Assembly (NCBI RefSeq): GCF_002013915.1
Contig: NZ_MBTF01000036.1
Span: 1-64,000, forward strand
DNA length: 64,000 bases
Source of the DNA: Mucilaginibacter pedocola
GTDB lineage: Bacteria; Bacteroidota; Bacteroidia; Sphingobacteriales; Sphingobacteriaceae
Direction: 5' to 3'
Positions 1 to 8,980 of this stretch are shown here, in pieces; positions within the stretch are counted from its first letter, which is position 1, and the number at the start of each line of letters is the position of its first letter. A program made the translations under genes and the position numbers. Under the pieces are notes generated by a model. The model was not told where the DNA came from. It made no database searches and was given only the letters and a program-made list of their open reading frames with translations.

Positions 1-16
1 TCGAAATGAACTGTGT

Positions 17-982
17 TTAAAAGCAAATAATATTTGAATAATTTTCCTGATATGTTGAGTTAGTTTTAGCTATTGCAAAAGCTTGCTTTAGCAACTTATT
101 TACGACTGCGATCAAAGCAACTTTTTTGGCTTTTCCTTTTGCCAGCAAGCGTTCATAAAGCTCCCGGCAGGCTTTATTGCAGCGTTTTGCGCTCCATGAG
201 CATACATACAATGAGGCCCTGATCGCAGACATGCCCATTTTACATATTCTTGGCCTGCCTTTTACACTGCTGCCCGATTCGAACAGGCGCGGGCATGTCC
301 CAATGTAAGAGCTTAATTTACTGCAATCGCCGAAACGCTCGAAACCACCGCTTACCAGGATGAGCATTATCGCTGTTTTTTTGCCAATGCCAGGTATGCT
401 TTTCAGTCCTGATAGCATTTGCCCATAATGTTCAAGAACGATCTTTTCCATGTTAGCTGAAAGCCGTGATATAAGTTGTTTAAGGTGGCATAGCTCTTTT
501 TGTATCGTCTGCCTCAGTGCTTTTTGCATCATTCCTGTAGCTGTAAAGCTTTCAAGCTGGTTGCTTAACACAGTATGCTGCTTGCTCAATCCTGATAAAA
601 TGGCTTCTGTTTGCTGTAATTCTACCACATGCTGCTGTGGTGGGGCCCATTGCTCCGGCTTAGCCATGGCACCATACTCTGCGATCAGGAGTGCGTCTTT
701 CTTATCTGTTTTAGCCCGGGACATACGCATTTGGCTGTAGCGGCGAATCACCAAAGGATTTACCACACTTACCTTAATGCCCTTCGTATGCAGGAAGCAA
801 GCAAGCCTTAAATAATATGGGCCGGATGCTTCCATCACGATATGGCTATCTGTATCCAATAGCTTTAAGAAGCCGTCGAAGCCTGTAGTTTCGTTGCTGA
901 ACTGATAATGGCGTCGGCCGGCTGATACGTCAAAGGACGCTTTTGAAATGTCTACACCAATGTAATTTGCATGAGTTTCCAT
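17..982 (-). CDS. IS110-family DEDD transposase (bridge-RNA-guided recombinase)
   Basis: A 321-residue protein, a normal length for IS110 transposases. The N-terminal RuvC-like domain starts YIGVDISKASFDV, and its acidic residues fit the DEDD set: D11, E51 (in VMEASG), D93 and D96 (in KTDKKDA). The C-terminal Transposase_20 domain (about residues 195-290) has the helix-hairpin-helix-like SIPGIGKKTA and the serine-rich stretch after SSYIGTCPRLFESGSS, where the family's catalytic serine lies. Known members act with an RNA from the element's own non-coding end to join circular donor DNA to a chosen target. ATG at 982 is the only sensible start. The gene is complete, with no frameshift or internal stop. 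Confidence 0.95.
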   Translation of the reverse strand: METHANYIGVDISKASFDVSAGRRHYQFSNETTGFDGFLKLLDTDSHIVMEASGPYYLRLACFLHTKGIKVSVVNPLVIRRYSQMRMSRAKTDKKDALLIAEYGAMAKPEQWAPPQQHVVELQQTEAILSGLSKQHTVLSNQLESFTATGMMQKALRQTIQKELCHLKQLISRLSANMEKIVLEHYGQMLSGLKSIPGIGKKTAIMLILVSGGFERFGDCSKLSSYIGTCPRLFESGSSVKGRPRICKMGMSAIRASLYVCSWSAKRCNKACRELYERLLAKGKAKKVALIAVVNKLLKQAFAIAKTNSTYQENYSNIICF

Positions 983-1024
983 AACTTTGTTTTGAGATAA
1001 ATACTGTAGAAGAACCTGCTTTAC

Positions 1025-1200
1025 TGCTTATCAATCCTACATACAGGCTCTTGTGGCCTAATGAACTGTTCAAGCTTGTAAGCAAAGGGGTAAAGTGATC
1101 TGCATTTCGAACGGCTTCCTACAGCCAATGACAACTCGTGATCTTTCTCTTTACCCTTTTTCTTCTACTTTAAATTTACTCTAAACACTTAACTTTTTCC
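1025..1200 (-). ncRNA. Predicted IS110 bridge RNA with target- and donor-binding loops
   Basis: Read 5'->3' on the minus strand, two stem-loops occur in the order known for IS621. The target loop is closed by GGGTAAAG (1156-1149) with CTTTACCC (1095-1088) and has apical stem GGCT/AGCC (1126-1123 with 1116-1113). Its 5' side carries TGTCATT (1133-1127), matching the left flank TGTCAT (1222-1217). Its 3' side carries TCGAAATG (1110-1103), complementary to the right flank CATTTCGA (8-1). The donor loop is closed by TGCTTA (1084-1079) with TAAGCA (1030-1025) and has apical stem AGGC/GCCT (1059-1056 with 1048-1045). Its 5' side ACAGTTCATT (1069-1060) repeats the right end (14-5). Its 3' side TGTAGGAT (1041-1034) pairs with left-end ATCCTATG (1218-1211), allowing two wobbles. 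The 5' end near 1200 is inferred from the promoter; the 3' end is approximate. Confidence 0.82.
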
Positions 1201-1206
1201 TATAAG

Positions 1207-1214
1207 CAAACATA
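1207..1214 (-). promoter_or_regulatory. -7 promoter element at the left end of the IS
   Basis: Minus-strand TATGTTTG matches the Bacteroidota -7 consensus TAnnTTTG at all fixed positions and points into the bridge RNA and transposase. In the integrated copy the base positions 20 bases further upstream are flanking DNA (ACAC), not TTTG. In a circle the right end would supply TTTG (27-24), exactly 20 bases upstream. Confidence 0.6.
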
Positions 1215-1244
1215 GGATGACATCGGAGAGGAGGGTGTAGGGAA

Positions 1245-2120
1245 TTACATAAAACTATTCGACTTATCCATATCCTCCAGCGGATCGGCGGGCGCTTCTG
1301 GCTTGGCGGTGATATCCGTTGCCCACCATTCTTTTGTGGCGTAGTATATAGCTGCGGCAATAACCAAATAAATAATGGCCAGCGCTATCCAGGCATTCAA
1401 TACTTCGGGTAAATGTTTCTTGCCTACCCGCTCATCAAAAAACGCATAAGGGAAATCAACCGAAGCATGTGCAATAACCATCACGAACAGATTACCATCT
1501 GTACGGTACCATAACCAGGTGAACAACACCGATAGCGCCGATACCATAACAATAAATGGGATAGCTGTACGGTAGCCACTGAAAAATATAGGGAAGTGCC
1601 AAAGCGCCCAGGTTGTAAAAACCATTAGGGTGGCCAGCCCTATTGGCCGCCCATGCGAAAGTTTGGGTAATAGCCAGCCCCGCCAGCCTATCTCTTCGCC
1701 GAGCCCTATCATCAGCATCGATGCAAAAATGTGCGCCATCAGTAACAAGGGGCTAACGTCCGTCATGGCCACAACCAATTGTTCCAGCGTAAAGCCGCCA
1801 ATTACAAAAGCTGTTATGGTAATGCCCATACATGCAAAGGGTAAGCCTACCCACCAAATGATATGCTCGGTATCGGGTTTTAGTTTTTTAAGCAGGGCCA
1901 ACACGCCTTCGCCGCCTCCGGTAATTGCTGTAACCGTTACTGCAGCAATGGCCGGGCCGAAAACTACGAGTATTTTAGAAATATAATTGATCCCGATTTC
2001 GGATCCAAAGAACACCGGGTTCAGCACAAAAAGCTTTAAAGGGAAACCCATGCCCAGCGAAATGAGAAACGTGAGCCCAATAAACCCGGCAACGGGATAT
2101 TTGGTAAATAAAGCCTTCAA
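1245..2120 (-). CDS. CPBP-family intramembrane metalloprotease
   Basis: A 291-residue multi-pass membrane protein of the CPBP (Abi/CAAX protease) family, whose members are intramembrane glutamic-type proteases or bacteriocin self-immunity factors. The defining motif EExxxR is present as E142-E143-IGW-R147. The second and third motifs supply H175 (in LWHFP) and H218 (in IAHASVDF). About eight hydrophobic segments span the protein, and the last 30 residues form a charged cytosolic tail. The substrate cannot be told from the sequence. The gene is monocistronic, downstream of and on the same strand as the GlxA-like regulator gene, with 177 bases between them. The IS110 element lies just beyond its stop codon and does not disrupt it. 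Confidence 0.88.
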   Translation of the reverse strand: MKALFTKYPVAGFIGLTFLISLGMGFPLKLFVLNPVFFGSEIGINYISKILVVFGPAIAAVTVTAITGGGEGVLALLKKLKPDTEHIIWWVGLPFACMGITITAFVIGGFTLEQLVVAMTDVSPLLLMAHIFASMLMIGLGEEIGWRGWLLPKLSHGRPIGLATLMVFTTWALWHFPIFFSGYRTAIPFIVMVSALSVLFTWLWYRTDGNLFVMVIAHASVDFPYAFFDERVGKKHLPEVLNAWIALAIIYLVIAAAIYYATKEWWATDITAKPEAPADPLEDMDKSNSFM

Positions 2121-2297
2121 ATTATTTATGCGTGTGTTAGTTTAAGTATACAAAATACTTAAATAAAGGTTCGCAGTAAATATCTGTTTATAAGTTGTTT
2201 TTAACAAACGATTTGTTTACCCTAAAACCAGCAGGAATAACAAAATAAGCCGCTGTAAGGTGGCAGCAGGAATATTGTGCAAGTATTGCAGCATTAT

Positions 2298-3269
2298 TTA
2301 TGCAACCTTATTATACTTGTTGCGGTACTCTATAGGCGATAGCCCGGTTATCTTTTTGAACACCGTACGGAAGGCTTTGGTATCAGAGTAGCCAACATCG
2401 TACATTACCTCGTTAACGTTCTTTCGGCTGCTCTCGAGGTGCTTTTTGGCTGCCTCTATTTTTACGCGCTGAATATATTCTACCGGCGTATTATTGGTGG
2501 CCTTTTTAAATCGGCGCTCGAAATGGCGCTTGCCAATAGCATATTTATCGGCTAATTGTTCTACCGAAATACGTTCGGCAATATTGGCCTCTATAAACTC
2601 CTGCGCTTTTTTTATGGGTTCATCCTCGTGTGTTTTTTGCCCGTTAAACATAATAAAGGGCGACTGGCTCTTTCGGTCTATCTCCAGCGCGAACATTTTC
2701 GAGGCCATAATGCTCATATCACGCCCTGCGTGTTTCTCTACCAGGTAAAGCAACAGGTTCCAGTACGATGTTGCCCCGCCGCTGCTGTAAAGGCCCTGCT
2801 GCTCGGTAACAATGCGGTCGTCAACCAATGTCACCTTCGGGAACATAGCCCGGAATAGTTCGGCAAAGCGCCAGTGGCTGCTGCATTCTTTTCCATCAAG
2901 CAAACCGGTAGCAGCCAACAAAAATGCGCCAATGCAAAGGCTGGCCACTTCGGCACCGCGCTGGTATTGCTGTATTATCCAGGGTAAAAACTCTTCGTTA
3001 CGTTTTATAGCGGTTGCCATATCCCCACCCATAGCGGGGATGATCACCAGGTCGGTTTTGGTTACATCTTTCAATAAAGCATCGGTATGTACCGAGAACA
3101 ACCCGCTGTGCAGGCGCACCTCTTTATCAAGCCCTATTAGTTGTACTTTAAACAGTGGCGGCCTGCCTGCAGCCTCCAAAAAATCGTTCACGCCGGTAAA
3201 CATAATACGCGGGTCGGCTATGCTGGCTAAAACGGCTTCGTTGGTTATCAGTATAGATACATGCTTCAT
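2298..3269 (-). CDS. GlxA-family transcriptional regulator (DJ-1/PfpI plus AraC HTH)
   Basis: A 323-residue cytosolic regulator. Residues 1 to about 185 form a DJ-1/PfpI-like amidotransferase fold with the nucleophile-elbow cysteine C112 (ASLCIGAF). Residues about 220-323 form an AraC-type double helix-turn-helix (IGKRHFERRFKKATNNTPVEYIQRVKIE ... YDVGYSDTKAFRTVFKKITGLSP, given here as two short helices). Such proteins are usually activators that sense a small metabolite through the DJ-1 domain. The target is unknown; the divergent reductase at 3448 or the CPBP gene downstream are candidates by position. A weak promoter may sit at 3292-3318 on the minus strand (TTTG, then TATCTTTA, one mismatch to the -7 consensus). 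Confidence 0.9.
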   Translation of the reverse strand: MKHVSILITNEAVLASIADPRIMFTGVNDFLEAAGRPPLFKVQLIGLDKEVRLHSGLFSVHTDALLKDVTKTDLVIIPAMGGDMATAIKRNEEFLPWIIQQYQRGAEVASLCIGAFLLAATGLLDGKECSSHWRFAELFRAMFPKVTLVDDRIVTEQQGLYSSGGATSYWNLLLYLVEKHAGRDMSIMASKMFALEIDRKSQSPFIMFNGQKTHEDEPIKKAQEFIEANIAERISVEQLADKYAIGKRHFERRFKKATNNTPVEYIQRVKIEAAKKHLESSRKNVNEVMYDVGYSDTKAFRTVFKKITGLSPIEYRNKYNKVA

Positions 3270-3397
3270 TTTAAAGGGCTATTGGTTTGGTTAAAGATAC
3301 ATACTCGGCCAATACAAATAAAATGCTGCGGGCGCTAAAGTCGCTAACCGCCCCTAAAAAGTCCTGTATGCACCCCGAGCCGGGCAAGGGCATAGCC

Positions 3398-3405
3398 TAC
3401 CTTTG
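3398..3405 (+). promoter_or_regulatory. -7 promoter element for the reductase gene
   Basis: TACCTTTG matches TAnnTTTG at every fixed base and lies 43 bases before the ATG at 3448. No good TTTG is seen at the -33 position, so the assignment rests on one element. Confidence 0.45.
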
Positions 3406-3447
3406 ATGTTGTGAAGCCCTAAATATGTAGGATGTAAATAAGTGATA

Positions 3448-4020
3448 ATGCGTAAACTAATAGTATCAATGAACGTCACCCTTAACGGTTGTATGGCGGG
3501 TCCTAATGGCGAGCTCGACTGGCATTACAACCTTTGGGGCGAAGATATGGCCCGTGCCACCGCCTTGCAGCTTAGCCGGGCGGATACTCTATTGTTCGGG
3601 CGGAAAACCTACGAGGCCATGGCGAGCTATTGGGTGGCCAAAGCAAATAATGTTTTTGGCTCGCGCCGCGATGATGACCTGGTTGATATGATGAACAACT
3701 GCAACAAGGTGGTATTCTCTAAAACGTTGCACACAACCCGCTGGCAAAATAGCCGCCTTGCCCAAAAAACTTTAGCAGGCGAAATAAAGGCCTTGAAGCA
3801 GGGCGATGGTAAAGATATTTTGGTTTATGGCAGTGGCAGGCTTGTAAAAGCGCTTGATAAACACGGGCTGATAGATGAGTACCGCCTGTGGGTACACCCG
3901 GTAGTGGTTGATGGCGGCAAACCACTGTTCGGCGGTTCACAAAAGTTAAGGTTGGTAGGGCAGGAAGCCTTTGAAACGGGGGTAGTGTTGATGGCCTATA
4001 CAACCTGCTTGCGTAAGTAA
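3448..4020 (+). CDS. Dihydrofolate-reductase-fold (RibD C-terminal) reductase
   Basis: A 190-residue protein of the RibD C-terminal/DHFR-like superfamily, found in many soil bacteria as a stand-alone NADPH-dependent reductase of unknown substrate. The start MRKLIVSMNVTLNG is the typical first strand; ADTLLFGRKTYEAMASYW and DILVYGSGRLVKAL are the nucleotide-binding segments; LIDEYRLWVHPVVVDGGKPLF is the family's third block. I chose ATG 3448; an in-frame GTG at 3442 would add two residues. It is not the folate-pathway FolA itself, since the family is much more divergent. It is followed 39 bases later by the first DUF805 gene. Confidence 0.88.
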   Translation: MRKLIVSMNVTLNGCMAGPNGELDWHYNLWGEDMARATALQLSRADTLLFGRKTYEAMASYWVAKANNVFGSRRDDDLVDMMNNCNKVVFSKTLHTTRWQNSRLAQKTLAGEIKALKQGDGKDILVYGSGRLVKALDKHGLIDEYRLWVHPVVVDGGKPLFGGSQKLRLVGQEAFETGVVLMAYTTCLRK

Positions 4021-4059
4021 GCGGCTTTTTATAATTTAGGCAAACCTTTTTATATCGCG

Positions 4060-4437
4060 ATGTTCAATAATCCATTTGTATTTTTCGGGCGCATCCGGCG
4101 GAAAGAGTACGGCTACAGCCTGCTTATATACGGCGTGATTTTGATATGGGTGATAGCACAGGCCTCGCATAACCATGATATATACATGGTGGCGCTATTG
4201 CCTTTGTTTTGGTTCAGGCTTGCACAAGGGGCCAAGCGCTGCCACGATCTGGGCAACAGCGGCTGGTTCCAAATAATTCCCTTCTATTCTTTTTGGATGT
4301 TGCTGGCAGATGGCGAAACCGGGCCCAACCGTTATGGCGAAAACCCCAAAGGCAACAACTGGCCGTTTTACCCGGGTAACCCACCGGGTTCTAAAAATCA
4401 TTTTGGCCCTACCGGCCCAACAAATTCAAAGTATTGA
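4060..4437 (+). CDS. DUF805 membrane protein (first of a tandem pair)
   Basis: A 125-residue protein with the DUF805 hallmarks: the N-terminal FFGRIRRKEYG segment, two or three membrane helices, and the RLAQGAKRCHDLGNSGWFQIIPFYSFW block, followed by the polar tail GETGPNRYGENPKG. DUF805 proteins are small inner-membrane proteins without an established biochemical role. The last 40 residues are rich in Pro, Gly and Asn and probably disordered. A second, related copy follows 43 bases later. Confidence 0.9.
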   Translation: MFNNPFVFFGRIRRKEYGYSLLIYGVILIWVIAQASHNHDIYMVALLPLFWFRLAQGAKRCHDLGNSGWFQIIPFYSFWMLLADGETGPNRYGENPKGNNWPFYPGNPPGSKNHFGPTGPTNSKY

Positions 4438-4480
4438 TTGCGTATTAAAATGTTGTAAATTAGGGCTCCTAATTACCACC

Positions 4481-4852
4481 ATGCGTAAGAATCCCTTATC
4501 GTTTAAAGGCCGCATCAGGCGTGCCGAATACTTTGTTAGCTGCGTTGCCTACTTGTTTGTTTACTATTTTATATGGGGCATGGGCGAAGGCCGCGGTGGT
4601 GGCCCGTTAGCCATGATATTGGTGGTCCCTATGCTGTGGTTCGCTATTGCGCAGGGTACCAAACGCATGCACGATGTTAATAAAAGCGGCTGGTGGCAGT
4701 TGGTGCCCTTATATAATCTTTGGCTGTTATTCCAACCCGGTATGGCGGGCAACAACCAATACGGTGGCGACCCTAAAGTGGAGCCCTATCAAGGTGTGGA
4801 CGATGCCTACGATAAACCCTATAATTACCGTAGGCCGGAAGATCCCAGTTAG
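4481..4852 (+). CDS. DUF805 membrane protein (second copy)
   Basis: A 123-residue paralogue of the preceding gene: MRKNPLSFKGRIRRAEYF at the start, then IAQGTKRMHDVNKSGWWQLVPLYNLW and a tail with NQYGGDPK. I chose ATG 4481, because the in-frame extension upstream has no similarity to the family and overlaps the first copy. The pair probably arose by tandem duplication and then diverged, being similar mainly at the conserved blocks. Function unknown. Confidence 0.88.
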   Translation: MRKNPLSFKGRIRRAEYFVSCVAYLFVYYFIWGMGEGRGGGPLAMILVVPMLWFAIAQGTKRMHDVNKSGWWQLVPLYNLWLLFQPGMAGNNQYGGDPKVEPYQGVDDAYDKPYNYRRPEDPS

Positions 4853-5010
4853 CAGTTGGCGGTTTGCAGTGGGCAGTTCGCAGTAGGCAGTATACAGTTC
4901 GCGGTAGCTCGTTCTTAGTTGGAAGTATGTCGGGGGGAGTTAAAATAAATGGGCGGTTTGCAATTACCATTTGTAACTGCAAACCGCCCACTGTAAACTG
5001 CCAACTGAAT
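4853..5010. repeat. Inverted intergenic repeat between the DUF805 gene and pgi
   Basis: Iterated cagttggcagt/gcagttcgcagt-type words on the left (4854-4915) reappear inverted on the right (4975-5008). The centre is a perfect 12-base inverted repeat, GGGCGGTTTGCA at 4951-4962 and TGCAAACCGCCC at 4978-4989. It lies between convergent genes and could act as a bidirectional terminator or be a REP-like repeat. Confidence 0.6.
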
Positions 5011-6801
<1,791 letters not shown>

Positions 6802-6847
6802 TTAACATAAATGTGAAATAATTCATAAATCGTAAAACTTTTATGAA

Positions 6848-6855
6848 TATATTTG
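6848..6855 (+). promoter_or_regulatory. -7 promoter element for the gene at 6920
   Basis: TATATTTG matches TAnnTTTG and lies 65 bases before the ATG in an AT-rich gap. No clear TTTG at -33. Confidence 0.4.
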
Positions 6856-6919
6856 TTTGGTTGATAACCAAAACGGTTTTTTGTAATTAAATTATCAATA
6901 CGCTAACAAATTTGCCATT

Positions 6920-7357
6920 ATGTTTGAAAAACTCTATTCACTTGTTGAAAATAACGCCGGGACGGCTGTTATTAACAACCCCTTAATTGCTCCAAAGTTT
7001 CATGCTGCAGTAATAAATGATGCGACGAGTTCGATCATCGAGGTGATAAAGTCGCAGTTAGAGAGTGGCAAATTAAAAGACCTGGTGAAGTATTTTCAGC
7101 TTTCGGGTGTGTATGATAATCCGCTTATCAATAGTGCCGTTAATAAATTTGCCATTAAGCTTGATAAATACTACGATATACCATCGGTACAGGCCAAACA
7201 AATATCCAACGAACTAATACGCCCGGTAATGCAGGAACTCATCCGCCAAAGCAAAACCGAACAGAATAAAGAATTTGCACTAACTACGCTCCTGTCGAAA
7301 ATAAGCGGCCAGGTTGCCGATATGGGCTTACTGATAGCCCAGCTTAAAATAGCGTAA
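6920..7357 (+). CDS. Conserved hypothetical helical protein
   Basis: A 145-residue protein that I do not recognise. It has no signal peptide or membrane segment. It is predicted to be mostly helical: repeated amphipathic stretches (SIIEVIKSQLESGKLKDLVKYF, PVMQELIRQSKTEQ as two short helices) and several Asn-Pro-Leu-Ile turns (NNPLIAP, DNPLINS) that suggest two related helical units. It has its own likely promoter and a strong terminator, so it is a real single-gene unit. It is probably cytosolic. Confidence 0.75.
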   Translation: MFEKLYSLVENNAGTAVINNPLIAPKFHAAVINDATSSIIEVIKSQLESGKLKDLVKYFQLSGVYDNPLINSAVNKFAIKLDKYYDIPSVQAKQISNELIRPVMQELIRQSKTEQNKEFALTTLLSKISGQVADMGLLIAQLKIA

Positions 7358-7381
7358 CAAAACCAAAACTCTTATACTTTT

Positions 7382-7417
7382 AAGCCTGCGTCGTTTAGTC
7401 GATGCGGGCTTTTTTTT
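7382..7417 (+). terminator. Rho-independent terminator
   Basis: A 12-base-pair stem, AAGCCTGCGTCG (7382-7393) with CGATGCGGGCTT (7400-7411), including two G-T pairs, a 6-base loop, and a run of T from 7411 to 7417. It ends the gene at 6920. Confidence 0.85.
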
Positions 7418-7444
7418 GGGGGAAGGATCGGAGATGGCGAAGCG

Positions 7445-7626
7445 TTTTTTTACCGCAGAGTACGCAGTGGTTACACGGAGGTTCACAGAGCCTATATTAC
7501 GGATAAATTACTCATGAGTTGGGCTAAGCCGCCAAAGAAAATAAGTAGCCACCACATAAGCTCTCTAACCAGTTTGCAAAGTTCTCTGCGAAACTCCGCG
7601 TAACCTCTGTGTCCTCCGTGGTTAAA
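7445..7626. repeat. Inverted intergenic repeat of ACGCGGAG-type words
   Basis: This fills most of the 325-base gap before prfB. The left arm (about 7447-7490: taccgcagag, tacgcagtgg, ttacacggag, gttcacagag) reappears inverted in the right arm (7583-7626: ctctgcgaaa ... tcctccgtggtta). Both arms are built from a degenerate 9-10 base word. Such arrays are common between genes in this group of bacteria. No gene was seen in it. Confidence 0.6.
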
Positions 7627-7669
7627 TAATGAACTATAGCAATAAGGGTATTATTCTCCAACTTTCCCC

Positions 7670-7677
7670 TATCTTTG
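7670..7677 (+). promoter_or_regulatory. -7 promoter element abutting the prfB start codon
   Basis: TATCTTTG matches TAnnTTTG. It ends 5 bases before the ATG at 7683, so the usual start point would fall at or next to the A of the ATG, implying a leaderless or nearly leaderless transcript. Confidence 0.45.
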
Positions 7678-7682
7678 CTTTC

Positions 7683-8775
7683 ATGACTAAGGAAAACATC
7701 CAGGATCTAAGGGATAGAACAGCTTCCCTGAGGAGGCATCTTTGACATCGATACCAAACTCGATGCGATGCAAAAAGAAACAGATATAACCCTCGGCCCT
7801 AATTTTTGGGACCATCCTAAAGAGGCCGAGAAAGTACTGGCTTCTATCAAAGCAAAAAAAGTATGGACCGACGCTTTCCAAAAAGTAGTATCGGTAGTTG
7901 ATGATACGGGCGTATTGTTTGAGTTTTACCAGGGGGGCGATGCCACCGAGGCCGAAATGCAGGAGCAATATAATGCTGCTGTAACTACGGTAGAGGAGCT
8001 TGAGTTTAAAAACATGCTCAGCGCCGAGGAAGACCAGTTTAACGCTGTATTGCAGATAACTGCCGGTGCGGGCGGTACCGAAAGCTGCGATTGGGCCGGT
8101 ATGCTGATGCGTATGTACATTATGTGGGGCGAAAAGAACGGCTACAAAGTAACCGAGCAGGATTACCAGGCCGGTGATGTGGCCGGTGTAAAAACCGTTA
8201 CGCTGCAGCTGGAAGGCGATTTTGCTTACGGCTACCTCAAAGGAGAAAATGGTGTACACCGCTTAGTGCGCGTATCGCCTTTTGATGCCAATGCCAAACG
8301 CCACACCTCGTTCGCTTCGGTGTACGTATACCCATTGGTTGATGATACCATTGAGATAGAGGTGAAGGATGCAGATATAGAATTTGAAACCTTCCGCGCG
8401 GGTGGTGCCGGCGGCCAAAACGTGAACAAGGTAGAAACTGCGGTGCGTTTGTACCACAAGCCATCAGGCATTATCATCAAGAACCAGGAATCGCGTTCGC
8501 AATTGCAGAACAAAGAGAACGCCATCCGCTTGCTGAAATCGCAGTTGTATGAGATAGAGATGCGCAAACGTGCCGAGGCATCAAGCGCGGTAGAAGGCAG
8601 CAAAAAGAAGATCGAATGGGGCTCGCAGATACGCAATTATGTGCTGCATCCATACAAACTGGTGAAGGACCTGCGCACCGACCACGAAACCTCCAACGCC
8701 GCCGCCGTATTAGATGGCGACCTGAACGATTTCCTGAAGGCCTACCTGATGGAATTTGGCGGGCCGAAGGGGTAA
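7683..8775 (+). CDS. prfB: Peptide chain release factor 2, with programmed +1 frameshift
   Basis: RF2 reads UAA and UGA stop codons and triggers peptide release. The first 20 codons (7683-7742, [12 protein letters not shown]...) end at an in-frame TGA at 7743-7745. Moving +1 continues as GAC at 7744 through to 8775, giving a product of about 363 residues. The anticodon-like SPF motif lies in [13 protein letters not shown], and the catalytic GGQ is at residues 243-245 ([13 protein letters not shown]), all as in true RF2. A start at the downstream ATG 7768 would lose the conserved N-terminus, so the frameshifted reading is preferred. It should be annotated as join(7683..7742, 7744..8775). Confidence 0.96.
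7731..7746 (+). promoter_or_regulatory. prfB programmed +1 frameshift site
   Basis: An internal Shine-Dalgarno-like AGGAGG (7731-7736), a 3-base spacer (CAT), then the slippery CTT-TGA-C (7740-7746). The spacing and heptamer equal those of the E. coli prfB site. Low RF2 slows termination at the TGA and favours slippage, so RF2 controls its own level. Confidence 0.95.
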
Positions 8776-8791
8776 AAGGATCTTCCCTTTT

Positions 8792-8888
8792 TTGTCATCC
8801 TGAGCGAAAGCGAAGGATCTGTTAGCGGCCATACATTAGCGGAGATGCAAATCGGCGAATAGATGCTTCGTCCCTCAGCATGACAAAC
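8792..8888. repeat. TTTGTCATCCTGAG inverted intergenic repeat
   Basis: The outer arms TTTGTCATCCTGAG (8792-8805) and CTCAGCATGACAAA (8875-8888) are inverted copies. The inside contains the related words gaaggatct and agatgcttc. It is a palindromic intergenic element of a type found in many copies in Bacteroidota genomes. Confidence 0.65.
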
Positions 8889-8905
8889 CTTTTAGACTAA
8901 AACAA

Positions 8906-8936
8906 AAAACGATGCTGCACAACAGCGTCGTTTTTT
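8906..8936 (+). terminator. Rho-independent terminator after prfB
   Basis: AAAACGATGCTG (8906-8917) pairs with CAGCGTCGTTTT (8923-8934) around a 5-base loop, ending in a T run to 8936. Confidence 0.8.
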
Positions 8937-8980
8937 GTTTATGGATTTGTAACTTGCGGAAATCAATGTCGTAACCTATA

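Larger units (their letters stand above)
9..1219 (-). mobile_element. IS110-family insertion sequence, complete
   Basis: An element of about 1.21 kb read on the minus strand: a long 5' non-coding end (about 237 bases), one DEDD transposase gene, and only a few bases after its stop codon. This is the layout of the IS110 subgroup rather than IS1111. There are no terminal inverted repeats and no obvious target duplication, as expected for the family. I placed the ends using the guide segments of the bridge RNA. The left junction (minus strand) reads TGT-CAT-CCTATG at 1222-1211, and the right junction reads ACAGTT-CAT-TTCGA at 14-1. The shared CAT makes each end uncertain by about 3 bases. The transposase frame is intact, so the element may be active. 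Confidence 0.85.

Noticed and set aside
7768-8775. prfB starting at the internal ATG 7768
   Set aside because: The upstream 20 codons plus the CTTTGAC slippery site give the expected N-terminus of RF2, so this is a frameshifted gene, not a shorter one.
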